From: Rhizobium croatiense
GTDB taxonomy: Bacteria > Pseudomonadota > Alphaproteobacteria > Rhizobiales > Rhizobiaceae
Reading direction: 5' to 3'
DNA: 64,000 nt
Assembly (NCBI RefSeq): GCF_019793465.1
Contig: NZ_JAILYJ010000010.1
Coordinates: 124,001-188,000, forward strand
A model generated the notes under the pieces. That model was not told the origin of the DNA. It did no database searches and saw nothing but the letters and a program-made list of their open reading frames with translations. Below, in pieces: positions 19,264-27,511 of this stretch (the stretch's first letter is position 1; each line of letters starts with the position of its first letter). The translations under genes were made by a program, and so were the position numbers.

Positions 19264-19971
19264 ATGGCAACGCCCCTCGTCGTTTCCGAAGTCTCGAAGA
19301 GCTTCACCATGCATCTGCGCGACGGTATCAAGCTGCCTGTCGTCTCCAATGTCGCCTTCTCGGTCACATCGGGCGAATGCGTCGTCCTCGGTGGCCCATC
19401 GGGCATTGGAAAGAGCTCGCTGCTCAAGATGATCTACGGCAATTATGCCGTCGACACCGGCCAGATCCTCATTCGCCACGACGGACGCATCGTCGATCTG
19501 GCTTCCACCGATCCGCGCACCGTGCTCAACGTCCGCCGCAATACGCTCGGTTATGTCAGCCAGTTCCTGCGCACCGTGCCGCGCGTCGCGGCGATCGACG
19601 TGGTTGCCGAACCGCTGGTGGCACGCGGCGAGGACGCCGTCACGGCACGGGAAAAGGCGGGCACCCTGCTTGCCAGGCTCAATCTGCCGGAAACGCTCTG
19701 GCAGCTTCCGCCCGCCACCTTCTCCGGCGGCGAGCAGCAACGCGTCAACATCGCGCGCGGCTTCATCACTGAGCACACGATCCTGCTTCTCGACGAGCCC
19801 ACAGCCTCACTCGATGCCAGGAACCGCGCCGTCGTCGTCGGCATGATCGCGGAAAAGAAGAAGGCGGGGGTGGCCCTTCTCGGCATCTTCCACGACGAAG
19901 AGGTGCGCGAAGCCGTCGCCGACCGCATCCTCGACGTCCAGCAATTCTCACCCAGAAAGATCGCTGCATGA
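19264..19971 (+). CDS. phnL: C-P lyase ATPase-like subunit PhnL
   Basis: Second ABC-type ATPase of the C-P lyase complex, 235 residues. It has Walker A GGPSGIGKSS, signature FSGGEQQRVNIARGF and Walker B LLLDEPTASLDARN. It starts 26 bases after phnK with GGAAGAAG upstream, the only gap in the G-to-L run. Its stop overlaps the next gene (ATGA), which links the hexapeptide transferase to C-P lyase translation. Confidence 0.94.
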   Translation: MATPLVVSEVSKSFTMHLRDGIKLPVVSNVAFSVTSGECVVLGGPSGIGKSSLLKMIYGNYAVDTGQILIRHDGRIVDLASTDPRTVLNVRRNTLGYVSQFLRTVPRVAAIDVVAEPLVARGEDAVTAREKAGTLLARLNLPETLWQLPPATFSGGEQQRVNIARGFITEHTILLLDEPTASLDARNRAVVVGMIAEKKKAGVALLGIFHDEEVREAVADRILDVQQFSPRKIAA

Positions 19972-20585
19972 GCCGCAAGCTGGGTATCGAGCCCTACTTT
20001 CATGAGACGGCATCCGTCAGCGATTCCACCTTCGGGCGCTATACGGAGGTGTCTGAACGCTGCCGCATCAGCGAGGCCACGTTCGGCGACTATTCCTACA
20101 TCATGCAGGATGGCTCCGTCTGGTGTGCGACGATCGGCAAGTTCGTCAATATCGCCGCCGCCGTGCGCATCAACGCCACCAACCATCCGACCTGGCGCGC
20201 GACACTGCATCATTTCACCTATCGCGCCGCTGACTATTGGCCAGACGGCGACATGGAGACGGACTTCTTCGCCTGGCGGCGCGCAAACCGCGTGACGATC
20301 GGCAACGACGTCTGGATCGGCCACGGGGCGACGATCCTGCCCGGCGTCAACGTCGGCAACGGCGCGGTGATCGGGGCCGGCGCCGTCGTATCGAAGGACG
20401 TCGCGCCTTACGCGATCGTCGGCGGCGTACCGGCCAAGCTCATCCGCGAGCGCTTTCCAAGAGAGGTCGGCAAACGGATGGACAGGCTTTCCTGGTGGGA
20501 CTGGGAGCATGACCGACTGCGTCAGGCGCTCCAGGATTTCCGCAACCTGACCGCGGAAGATTTCCTATCTCGCTACGACGGCTAA
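19968..20585 (+). CDS. Hexapeptide-repeat acyltransferase of the phosphonate operon
   Basis: A 205-residue left-handed beta-helix protein of the trimeric acetyltransferase type. Repeats of the [LIV]G-x4 pattern run through it, with NDVWIGHGATILPGVNVGNGAVIGAGAVV (split here only for description) followed by DVAPYAIVGGVPAKLIR, the LacA/CAT-like C-terminal signature. It belongs to the phosphonate-associated DapH/DapD/GlmU-like group. Position next to phnL suggests that it N-acetylates aminoalkylphosphonates or a product, in the way the unrelated PhnO does in E. coli. That role is inference from context. Confidence 0.85.
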   Translation: MSRKLGIEPYFHETASVSDSTFGRYTEVSERCRISEATFGDYSYIMQDGSVWCATIGKFVNIAAAVRINATNHPTWRATLHHFTYRAADYWPDGDMETDFFAWRRANRVTIGNDVWIGHGATILPGVNVGNGAVIGAGAVVSKDVAPYAIVGGVPAKLIRERFPREVGKRMDRLSWWDWEHDRLRQALQDFRNLTAEDFLSRYDG

Positions 20586-20619
20586 ACCCCCGATATTGGG
20601 GCGGAGAATTGTGACAGGA

Positions 20620-20637
20620 CTTACACAAATATGACAT
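20620..20637 (-). promoter_or_regulatory. Possible PHO box before phnC, reversed
   Basis: On the minus strand ATGTCAT-ATTT-GTGTAAG shows TGTCA and TGTAA cores 11 bp apart, one mismatch from the PHO pattern. It faces away from phnC, which weakens the case. It lies 63 bases before phnC. Confidence 0.3.
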
Positions 20638-20699
20638 GTGAGGTTCATCAAGCGGGACTAATGCGATGCTGACCAAGGCCTGGATCGCAAGGGAAGAGC

Positions 20700-21545
20700 A
20701 TGATGTTCGAGCTGAAGAATGTCACACGTCGTTTCGGAAAAAAGCTCGCTGTCGATTCCGTCACGCTCGCCATTCCCCAAGGCCAGATGGTCGGCATCAT
20801 CGGCCGCTCCGGCGCCGGCAAGTCGACGCTGCTGCGCATGATCAACCGACTTCAGGAGCCGAGCTCCGGCTCCATCCAATTCGCCGGTGTCGAGGTCTCC
20901 GGGCTTCGCGGCCGGGCGCTGCGCAACTGGCAGCGCGACTGCGCGATGATCTTCCAGCAGTTCAACCTGGTGCCACGCCTCGATGTTCTCACCAATGTCA
21001 TGCTCGGCCGCCTCAATCACCGCTCGACGTTCCTGAGCCTCCTCAACATCTTCACCCGCGAGGAACGCGTGCACGCGATCGCGGCCCTCGAACGCCTCGG
21101 CATCGAGCAGACGGCGCTGCAGGCGGCCGGCACGCTTTCCGGCGGCCAGCAGCAACGCGTGGCGATCGCCCGCGCGCTGATGCAGAACCCGAAGATGGTT
21201 CTTGCCGACGAGCCGATCGCCTCGCTCGATCCGCTGAACGCCAAGATCGTCATGGATGCGCTGCGCGACATCAACGAGCGCGAGGGCATCACCGTCATCA
21301 CCAACCTCCACACGCTCGATACCGCCCGCAACTATTGTGAGCGCATCGTCGGCATGGCCGGCGGCCGCGTGGTCTTCGACGGCAAGCCGTCCGAGCTGAC
21401 CGCCGAAGCGGTGAAGGCGATCTACGGGACTGACAAGGACGGCGCCGGCATCGACGAAACCATGACGTCGACCAGCCTCGAATCCACGCGCCGCGCCGAG
21501 GCCTCATCATCCGGCATGATGGCCAAAACAGCCGCCATGCATTGA
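20700..21545 (+). CDS. phnC: Phosphonate ABC importer, ATPase PhnC
   Basis: ATPase of the PhnCDE importer, 281 residues (two adjacent ATGs; GGGAAG upstream serves either). It has Walker [11 protein letters not shown]-loop [23 protein letters not shown] (a PhnC-specific stretch), signature [15 protein letters not shown] and Walker [14 protein letters not shown] 114-base gap after the hexapeptide gene, with PHO-like repeats, hints at a second promoter for the transport genes. Confidence 0.95.
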   Translation: MMFELKNVTRRFGKKLAVDSVTLAIPQGQMVGIIGRSGAGKSTLLRMINRLQEPSSGSIQFAGVEVSGLRGRALRNWQRDCAMIFQQFNLVPRLDVLTNVMLGRLNHRSTFLSLLNIFTREERVHAIAALERLGIEQTALQAAGTLSGGQQQRVAIARALMQNPKMVLADEPIASLDPLNAKIVMDALRDINEREGITVITNLHTLDTARNYCERIVGMAGGRVVFDGKPSELTAEAVKAIYGTDKDGAGIDETMTSTSLESTRRAEASSSGMMAKTAAMH

Positions 21546-21614
21546 CCCGTGTCCGGCCGACGGGACAACGGCCGGAGAACCAACTGACAAGCCACGTCAC
21601 AACAGGAGACTTCC

Positions 21615-22526
21615 ATGTCTGCATTCCGCAAGATTTTGATGGCAACCATCGCCGTAGCCGCCCTCGCCGGCAATGCCGCCGCTCAGGACGTCAAAGTCCT
21701 CCGCATCGGTCTCGATGGCGGTGAAAACGAAGCCGACCAGGTGCGCCGTACCGAGTGCGTCAAACCAGGCCTGATCGCCGCCACCGGCGTTTCCGAAGTG
21801 CAGCTCTTCCCGTCGCCGAACTATAACGGCGTCATCCAGGGCCTTCTCGGCGGCACGATCGATCTCACCGTCATGGGCGCCTCCTCGTACGCGGCTATCT
21901 ACCTCAAGGATCCGAACGCCGTTACCCCGGTTCTCACGACCAAGCAGGCCGACGGTTCGACCGGCTACTACTCGATCATGGTGGCCCGCAAGGATTCGGG
22001 CATCAAGACGCTCGCCGACGCCAAGGGCAAGAAGCTCGGCTTCGCCGATCCGGACTCCACCTCGGGCTACCTTGTTCCGAACGTTGCCCTGCCGAAGGAC
22101 ATCGGCGTTCCCGTCAAGCAGTATTTCTCTGAAACCGGCTTTGGCGGCGGCCACGAAAACCTCGTCCTCGGTGTTCTCGACAAGAAGTTCGATGTCGGCA
22201 CCACCTTCGGTTCCGCTCAGGGCGATTGGGCGCAGGGCTACACCTCCGGCAACCTGCACCAGATGGTCGCCAAGGGTCTGCTCGACATGGACGATATCGT
22301 CCAGGTCTGGAAGTCGCCGCTCATCCCGAATGGCCCGCTGATGGTTTCCCAGAAGCTGCCGGCCGATCTCCAGAAGAAGGTTACCGCTTACTTCGCAGAG
22401 CTGCCGAAGAAGGACATGAGCTGCTTCGAATCGTTCACCGGCGGCGGCTACGTTGACTGGTCGCCGGTCGACCAGAGCTTCTACCAGACGATCATCGATG
22501 CCCGCAAAGCCGTTATCGGCGGCTGA
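21615..22526 (+). CDS. phnD: Phosphonate-binding periplasmic protein PhnD
   Basis: Periplasmic receptor for phosphonates and related phosphate compounds, 303 residues. A signal peptide (MSAFRKILMATIAVAALAGNAAA) is followed by the mature start QDVKVLRIGLDGGENEADQ. It contains PNYNGVIQGLLGGTIDLTVMGASSYA and DPDSTSGYLVPN, ligand-pocket segments of the PhnD family. An 11-bp hairpin in the gap before phnE1 would favour accumulation of phnD message over the permease message. Confidence 0.95.
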   Translation: MSAFRKILMATIAVAALAGNAAAQDVKVLRIGLDGGENEADQVRRTECVKPGLIAATGVSEVQLFPSPNYNGVIQGLLGGTIDLTVMGASSYAAIYLKDPNAVTPVLTTKQADGSTGYYSIMVARKDSGIKTLADAKGKKLGFADPDSTSGYLVPNVALPKDIGVPVKQYFSETGFGGGHENLVLGVLDKKFDVGTTFGSAQGDWAQGYTSGNLHQMVAKGLLDMDDIVQVWKSPLIPNGPLMVSQKLPADLQKKVTAYFAELPKKDMSCFESFTGGGYVDWSPVDQSFYQTIIDARKAVIGG

Positions 22527-22548
22527 TCCTCGGTCTGTGCAATCTTCC

Positions 22549-22571
22549 GGCGGCATCGTCACGATGCCGCC
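22549..22571 (+). promoter_or_regulatory. Intercistronic hairpin between phnD and phnE1
   Basis: Nearly continuous inverted repeat GGCGGCATCGT-c-ACGATGCCGCC with no T-run. Such stems after binding-protein genes usually stabilise the upstream message or cause partial termination. Its role here is inferred from position. Confidence 0.6.
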
Positions 22572-22595
22572 GCGTTCCAAATAAGGAAGCCACAT

Positions 22596-23576
22596 ATGGC
22601 GCACTCGGCCGGAGCGGATCATCTGAACGGACTGCAGGAAAGCTCCCGTACGATCCTCGACAATTACCAGAACCAAGTCCGAACTCGCCGGATTTATACG
22701 GCCGTCTCCATCGTGATCTTCCTGATTATCCTCGGCACTTCGCTCGATTTCGCCAACAGCGCCAACTCGGGCAAGTTCTTTGAGCGCCTGCCCTATTTCT
22801 TCGATTTCATGAAGAGCTTCGTGCCGGACAGCCCGCTGGAGATCTTCCGCGCCATGTTCGACCTGCCGTCGCCCTACTCCGACGGTTCGATAAAATACGA
22901 CTATACAAGCGACCGCGTCTGGATCACCGACAGTTTCTACATACCGAATCTCTTCTACGAGCTCGCGATCACGCTCAACATCGCCATCGTCTCCACCATA
23001 TTGGGTGCGAGCGGCGCGTTCCTGCTCTGCTTTTTCGCGTCCACCAACCTCGTCGGTGCAGGTCTCACGCGCTGGATCGTGCGGCGCATCATGGAGATCA
23101 TGCGCGCCTTTCCAGAGATCGTCACCGCCGGTCTTCTCGCGGCGATCCTGTCGATCGGCCCTATCTCAGCAATCATCGCGGTGTGGTTCCACACCGTCGG
23201 CGCGCTTGGAAAGCTGTTCTTTGAAGTTGTCGAGAACGCCGACATGAAGCCGGATGAAGGCCTGCGCGCCGTCGGAGCCGGCTGGCTGGAGCGTGTACGT
23301 TTTGCCATCCTGCCGCAGGTGCTCCCGAACTTCGTTTCCTACACGCTGCTGCGTACCGAGATAAATGTGCGTGCCTCGACCATTATCGGCGCCGTCGGCG
23401 GCGGCGGCATAGGCGAGGTATTCAGCCTGTCGATTGGACGCGACCATGCCGCCAAGACTTACGCAATCATCATCCTGCTGCTGATCACCGTCATTTGCGT
23501 TGATCAATTTTCCGCCTGGCTGCGTCAACGGCTGATCGGCCGGCAGTCCTTCGAATTTGGCCGGGGAGCAGCGTGA
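22596..23576 (+). CDS. phnE: Phosphonate ABC importer permease PhnE1
   Basis: Inner-membrane permease of 326 residues. One hydrophobic segment (about 38-58), a short periplasmic stretch, then the permease domain with SIGPISAIIAVWFHTVGALGKLF and the coupling region GLRAVGAGWLERVRFAILPQVLP. The C-terminal IGAVGGGGIGEVF is typical of PhnE. The stop overlaps the phnE2 start as TGATG. Rhizobial phosphonate loci usually carry two phnE genes, and the two proteins probably form a heterodimer. Confidence 0.93.
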   Translation: MAHSAGADHLNGLQESSRTILDNYQNQVRTRRIYTAVSIVIFLIILGTSLDFANSANSGKFFERLPYFFDFMKSFVPDSPLEIFRAMFDLPSPYSDGSIKYDYTSDRVWITDSFYIPNLFYELAITLNIAIVSTILGASGAFLLCFFASTNLVGAGLTRWIVRRIMEIMRAFPEIVTAGLLAAILSIGPISAIIAVWFHTVGALGKLFFEVVENADMKPDEGLRAVGAGWLERVRFAILPQVLPNFVSYTLLRTEINVRASTIIGAVGGGGIGEVFSLSIGRDHAAKTYAIIILLLITVICVDQFSAWLRQRLIGRQSFEFGRGAA

Positions 23577-24928
23577 TGTCCTCTGGCCTGACCATGAACG
23601 CCGTCGAACGCAACCGCCTGCTGACCGCCTATCCGGACGTCTTCCACCGCAGCTTCATGCAGCGATGGGGCCTTCTCCTCATCTCTGCGGCAGTCCTCGT
23701 CTACCTTGCCTTCTGCTTCGCCTTCTTCAACGTCATTCCGACTTTCGTAAACGGCAACTGGGATCGCGCAGCAATCTATGTTCAGGACTGGTATTCCTGG
23801 CGTGCCCAGCCGCGCTTGCGTTTCCAGAACGATCAGGTCGTCCCACAATGGACAAGCCGTCGCCAGTATCCCGAAGGCGCTGAGATCTACTGGCTCAAGC
23901 CCAGCGCCGATGGGCGCAGATACACTGTCACCTTCGGCAGCGACGGTGACCGTCTGGAAGTGAGCCCAAGCCGCGTTGACGTCTATATCGACGGCAAGCT
24001 CTATCCCGTCACCATCACCCGCGACCGTGCCTCTTTGCCTGCCGATGCGCCAGTCCAGATGCAGCAGGACGACAACAAGGTGAATGTCTATTACGGTTTT
24101 TCCGGGCAGGCAGAAATCCGCACCAGCCAGGTCTACGTACAGCGCCGCTTTCTCGGCTGGGCGAACTTCTTCTTCGATACGCAATCGCCCTTCTGGGGCC
24201 GCAGCCTGCCCGAAGTCGTGGGCCTGATGTTCTCGGGCGCACGACTCGATGCAAATCAATCCAACGCGTCGCTGGCATTGGACAACTTCCTCAACAACGC
24301 GAGCTGGCAGCACGGCGACATCCTGTCGAAACTGATGCAGACACTGGTCATGGCCTTTGTCGGCACATTATTCGGCACCCTGGTTGCTTTTCCGCTCGCC
24401 TTCATCGCCGCACGCAACATCATGCGTAACCGCGCTGTGAACTGGGCCACGAAGCGGCTCTTCGATTTCCTGCGCTCGATCGACATGCTGATCTGGGCGT
24501 TGTTCTTCACCCGTGCCTTCGGTCCGGGGCCGCTTCCCGGGATCGCGGCGATTTTCTTCACCGATACCGGCGCGCTCGGAAAAGTCTACGCCGAAGCCCT
24601 CGAGAACATCGACGACAAGCAGCGTGAGGGCGTCAAGTCGGTGGGTGCGGCGCCAGTTGCCGTTCAACGTTTCGGCGTCGTTCCACAAGTCCTGCCGGTC
24701 TTCATCTCGCAATCACTTTATTTCTGGGAATCGAATACCCGTTCGGCAACCGTGATCGGCGCCGTCGGTGCGGGCGGCATTGGCCTGAAATTGCTGGAAT
24801 CCATGAAGACAAATTCGGACTGGGACAAAGTCGCCTACATGGTGCTTCTGATACTCCTGGTCGTCTTCGCCTTCGACAACCTCTCGAATGCGCTGCGATC
24901 GCGCGTGATGGGGAAAAAGAACCACTGA
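23576..24928 (+). CDS. phnE: Phosphonate ABC importer permease PhnE2, with large periplasmic insert
   Basis: Second permease, 450 residues, about 125 longer than PhnE1. After TM1 (about residues 30-52) there is a periplasmic region of roughly 180 residues rich in aromatic and charged residues (RYTVTFGSDGDRLEVSPSRVDVYIDGK) before the permease domain. That domain ends with FVGTLFGTLVAFPLAF, GVKSVGAAPVAVQRFGVVPQVLP and IGAVGAGGIGLKLLESM. ATG 23576 is preferred over GTG 23573, with GGGGAG upstream. The insert could contact PhnD, which is inference. A possible PHO repeat (24939-24956) follows the gene. Confidence 0.93.
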   Translation: MSSGLTMNAVERNRLLTAYPDVFHRSFMQRWGLLLISAAVLVYLAFCFAFFNVIPTFVNGNWDRAAIYVQDWYSWRAQPRLRFQNDQVVPQWTSRRQYPEGAEIYWLKPSADGRRYTVTFGSDGDRLEVSPSRVDVYIDGKLYPVTITRDRASLPADAPVQMQQDDNKVNVYYGFSGQAEIRTSQVYVQRRFLGWANFFFDTQSPFWGRSLPEVVGLMFSGARLDANQSNASLALDNFLNNASWQHGDILSKLMQTLVMAFVGTLFGTLVAFPLAFIAARNIMRNRAVNWATKRLFDFLRSIDMLIWALFFTRAFGPGPLPGIAAIFFTDTGALGKVYAEALENIDDKQREGVKSVGAAPVAVQRFGVVPQVLPVFISQSLYFWESNTRSATVIGAVGAGGIGLKLLESMKTNSDWDKVAYMVLLILLVVFAFDNLSNALRSRVMGKKNH

Positions 24929-24938
24929 CAAGCTGCCG

Positions 24939-24956
24939 TCATCATCATTCTGTCAC
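24939..24956 (+). promoter_or_regulatory. Weak PHO-box-like repeat before the 2H-phosphoesterase gene
   Basis: TCATCAT-CATT-CTGTCAC: the right half matches the PHO half-site well, the left half only in its last four bases, with 11-bp spacing. It lies in the 120-base gap before the third phn block. Low confidence. Confidence 0.3.
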
Positions 24957-25048
24957 CGAAATCTTTTAGCCGGGAGCCTGCTTGCGGTTGGCCGCCAAAT
25001 CACTGCACATTGCGCTCCCCCGTCTCGACGATCCCCAGGATAAAAGCC

Positions 25049-25744
25049 TTGCGCTACGCTCTCTATTTCTCGCCGCCGAAGGATGATCCCCTGACCGGCG
25101 CCGCCTCGCGCTGGCTCGGCCGCGATGCTTTCACCGGCGAGGCCTATCCTGCGCCGGAGCATGAGACGCTCAGTGCGGAAGAGCAGTTCGACCTGACCGC
25201 CGACCCGCGACGCTACGGCTTTCACGCCACGATCAAGGCGCCATTTTCACTTGCCGCCACCGTCACCGAGAAGGATCTCATGGCGGTTGCGGAGGAATTT
25301 GCCGCCAGCACGCCGGCCTTCGAGATTCCCGAGCTCGTACTCGGCCAGCTCGGCCGTTTTTTTGCCCTTGTTCCCGGCTCTCTTCATCAACCTCTTCAGG
25401 ATTTCGCCGCGAAGGTGGTAAAATCCTTCGAGCCGTTTCGCGCCGCACTCTCCGAGGCCGACACCAACAGGCGCAATCCGGAGAAGCTCAGCGACAGCCA
25501 ACGCGCCAATCTGCATCGCTGGGGTTATCCTTACGTCATGGAGGATTTCGGCTTTCACATGACGCTGAGCGGTCAGGTACCGGAGACGCGCGCCGCAGTG
25601 ATGAAAGCGATCTTGGCCGAGCGTTTTGCCGGTTTCACCGGCCGGCCGCTCTCGATTTCCGGCCTTGCCGTCTTCACCGAGGAGACGCGCGGCGCCCCGT
25701 TCAAAGTTCATTCCTGGCTGCCGCTTACCGGCGCCAAACGCTGA
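25049..25744 (+). CDS. Phosphonate-operon 2H phosphoesterase-like protein (DUF1045 type)
   Basis: A 231-residue protein starting at TTG 25049 (MRYALYFSPPKDDP), 8 bases after AGGA. That opening is the usual one for the family, and upstream in-frame residues do not resemble it. Two H-x-T motifs, FHATIKAPF and FHMTLSG, mark the 2H phosphoesterase fold that opens cyclic phosphates. The locus has no phnP, the usual ribose 1,2-cyclic phosphate phosphodiesterase, so this protein is a candidate substitute. That activity is an inference from motif and context. phnM follows 14 bases later. Confidence 0.8.
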   Translation: MRYALYFSPPKDDPLTGAASRWLGRDAFTGEAYPAPEHETLSAEEQFDLTADPRRYGFHATIKAPFSLAATVTEKDLMAVAEEFAASTPAFEIPELVLGQLGRFFALVPGSLHQPLQDFAAKVVKSFEPFRAALSEADTNRRNPEKLSDSQRANLHRWGYPYVMEDFGFHMTLSGQVPETRAAVMKAILAERFAGFTGRPLSISGLAVFTEETRGAPFKVHSWLPLTGAKR

Positions 25745-25758
25745 AAGATCAAAGGCTT

Positions 25759-26898
25759 ATGAGCAAAGAGACCGTGTTTTCCAACGCCCGCATCGTTCTT
25801 GAGGACGATATCGTCCTCGGCTCGATGCTCATTCGTGATGGCAAGATCGCCGACATCTCCGAAGGCAATTCGGTAGCCGGCGAAGATTTCGAAGGCGACT
25901 TCATCATTCCCGGCCTCGTCGAGCTGCACACCGACCATCTCGAAGGCCATTATCAGCCGCGTCCCGGCATCCGCTGGAACAAGACGGCCGCGGTCCAGGC
26001 GCATGACGCCCAGATCGTCACATCAGGCATCACGACGGTCTTCGACTGCCTGCGCATGGGCGCGGACGAAGACGGCGGCTTCGAACATGGCGAGATGCGC
26101 GAGATGGCCGACGCCATCCAGGCGGCGGAGAAGGAAGGCCGGCTGCGCGCCGAACACTTGCTCCATCTGCGCTGCGAGGTTTCGGCCGACAATGTTCTCG
26201 AACATTTCGCCGATTTCGAAAACGATCCGCATGTGCGGCTCGTCTCGCTGATGGATCACGCGCCCGGCCAGCGGCAGTTCCAGACGATGGATCAATACAT
26301 CTTCTACTACCAGAAGAAGCGGGGCCTGAGCGACGAGGTCTTCGCCCGTTTCGTCGCCAAGCGCCAGGCGGAATCGGCGCGCAATTCGACGCCGCATCGC
26401 AACGCCATCGCCCAGGTCTGCGCCGAACGCGGCATCACCGTTGCAAGCCATGACGACGCCACACTCGCCCATGTCGACGAGGCGATCGACAACGGTGTGC
26501 GGCTTGCCGAATTCCCGACCAGCCTCGATGCGGCCCGGGCCTCGCATGAACACGGCATGAGCGTGCTGATGGGGGCGCCGAACATCGTGCGCGGCAAATC
26601 CCATTCCGGCAATATCGCCGCCCGCGACCTCGCCGAGATGGGCGTGCTCGACGTGCTGTCCTCCGATTACGTGCCGCTCAGCCTGCTGCATGCGCCCTTC
26701 ATCCTCGCCGACGAGGTCGAGAGCATCACGCTGCCGAAGGCGATCGCGATGGTGACGTCGACGCCCGCCCGCACCGTCAGTCTCGACGATCGCGGCCGGA
26801 TCGCGACAGGGCTGCGCGCCGATCTCGTCCGCGTCCACCGCTCGCATGGCGTGCCGGTGACACGCTCCGTCTGGCGCCAGGGACGCCGTGTCGCATGA
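25759..26898 (+). CDS. phnM: RPnTP diphosphohydrolase PhnM
   Basis: Amidohydrolase-fold enzyme that removes pyrophosphate from ribose 1-phosphonate 5-triphosphate to give the PhnJ substrate. In 379 residues it shows the metal-binding VELHTDHLEGHYQPRPG (PhnM form of HxH), MDHAPGQRQF, SHDDATLAHVDEA, and the C-terminal DVLSSDYVPLSLLHAPF with its Asp ligand. The length is typical. It overlaps phnN (ATGA). Confidence 0.95.
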   Translation: MSKETVFSNARIVLEDDIVLGSMLIRDGKIADISEGNSVAGEDFEGDFIIPGLVELHTDHLEGHYQPRPGIRWNKTAAVQAHDAQIVTSGITTVFDCLRMGADEDGGFEHGEMREMADAIQAAEKEGRLRAEHLLHLRCEVSADNVLEHFADFENDPHVRLVSLMDHAPGQRQFQTMDQYIFYYQKKRGLSDEVFARFVAKRQAESARNSTPHRNAIAQVCAERGITVASHDDATLAHVDEAIDNGVRLAEFPTSLDAARASHEHGMSVLMGAPNIVRGKSHSGNIAARDLAEMGVLDVLSSDYVPLSLLHAPFILADEVESITLPKAIAMVTSTPARTVSLDDRGRIATGLRADLVRVHRSHGVPVTRSVWRQGRRVA

Positions 26899-27491
26899 CG
26901 CCGCACGAACCCCACCCCGGAGCCGGAGCCGAGCGCGGCATCATGGTCGTCGTCGTCGGGCCGAGCGGCGCCGGCAAGGACACGCTGATGAACCTTGCCG
27001 CGCGGCATTTCGCCGGCCGCGCCAACATTCATTTCACCCGCCGCGTCATCACCCGCCACCGCGACGCCGGCGGCGAAGACCATCTTTCCGTCTCCCTCCA
27101 AGGCTTTGCGGCGATGGAACAGTCGGGCTCCTTCGCCGTCTGGTGGGAGGCGCACGGCTTGAAATACGGCATTCCGGCCGAGGTCTCGGTGGCATTGTCG
27201 CGCGGCCATGTCGTCGTCGCCAATGGTTCACGCTCGGCGCTTCACCGTTTCCAGGCCGCCTTCCCGCGGCTCAAGGTGATCAACGTCACCGCTCGCCCCG
27301 AAGTGCTCGCCAGCCGGCTGGAGGCGCGCGGGCGCGAGACGCATGAGGATATCATGGCGAGACTCGCCCGCGGGCCGCTGACGGTGCGCGGCGACTACGA
27401 CGTGGCGGAGCTCGACAATAGCGGCTCGCTGGAAGAGGCCAAACAGAAGATGGTCGCGATCCTCGACGGGCTGCTCTCCGAGGTGCATTGA
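26895..27491 (+). CDS. phnN: Ribose 1,5-bisphosphate phosphokinase PhnN
   Basis: Kinase that converts ribose 1,5-bisphosphate to PRPP, returning the C-P lyase product to central metabolism. The 198-residue P-loop protein has Walker A GPSGAGKDT near residue 24 and guanylate-kinase-like features (TRRVITRH, SFAVWWEAHGLKYGIP, VVVANGSRSAL, LEARGRETHEDIMARLAR). It overlaps phnM by 4 bases and its stop region leads straight into the GrpB-like gene. Confidence 0.93.
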   Translation: MTPHEPHPGAGAERGIMVVVVGPSGAGKDTLMNLAARHFAGRANIHFTRRVITRHRDAGGEDHLSVSLQGFAAMEQSGSFAVWWEAHGLKYGIPAEVSVALSRGHVVVANGSRSALHRFQAAFPRLKVINVTARPEVLASRLEARGRETHEDIMARLARGPLTVRGDYDVAELDNSGSLEEAKQKMVAILDGLLSEVH

Positions 27492-27511
27492 CCGCAATTG
27501 AAGGGAAGGGC

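Noticed and set aside
20581..20605. CCCC-GATATT-GGGG stem after the hexapeptide gene as a terminator
   Set aside because: Only four to five pairs and no T-run; too weak to support.
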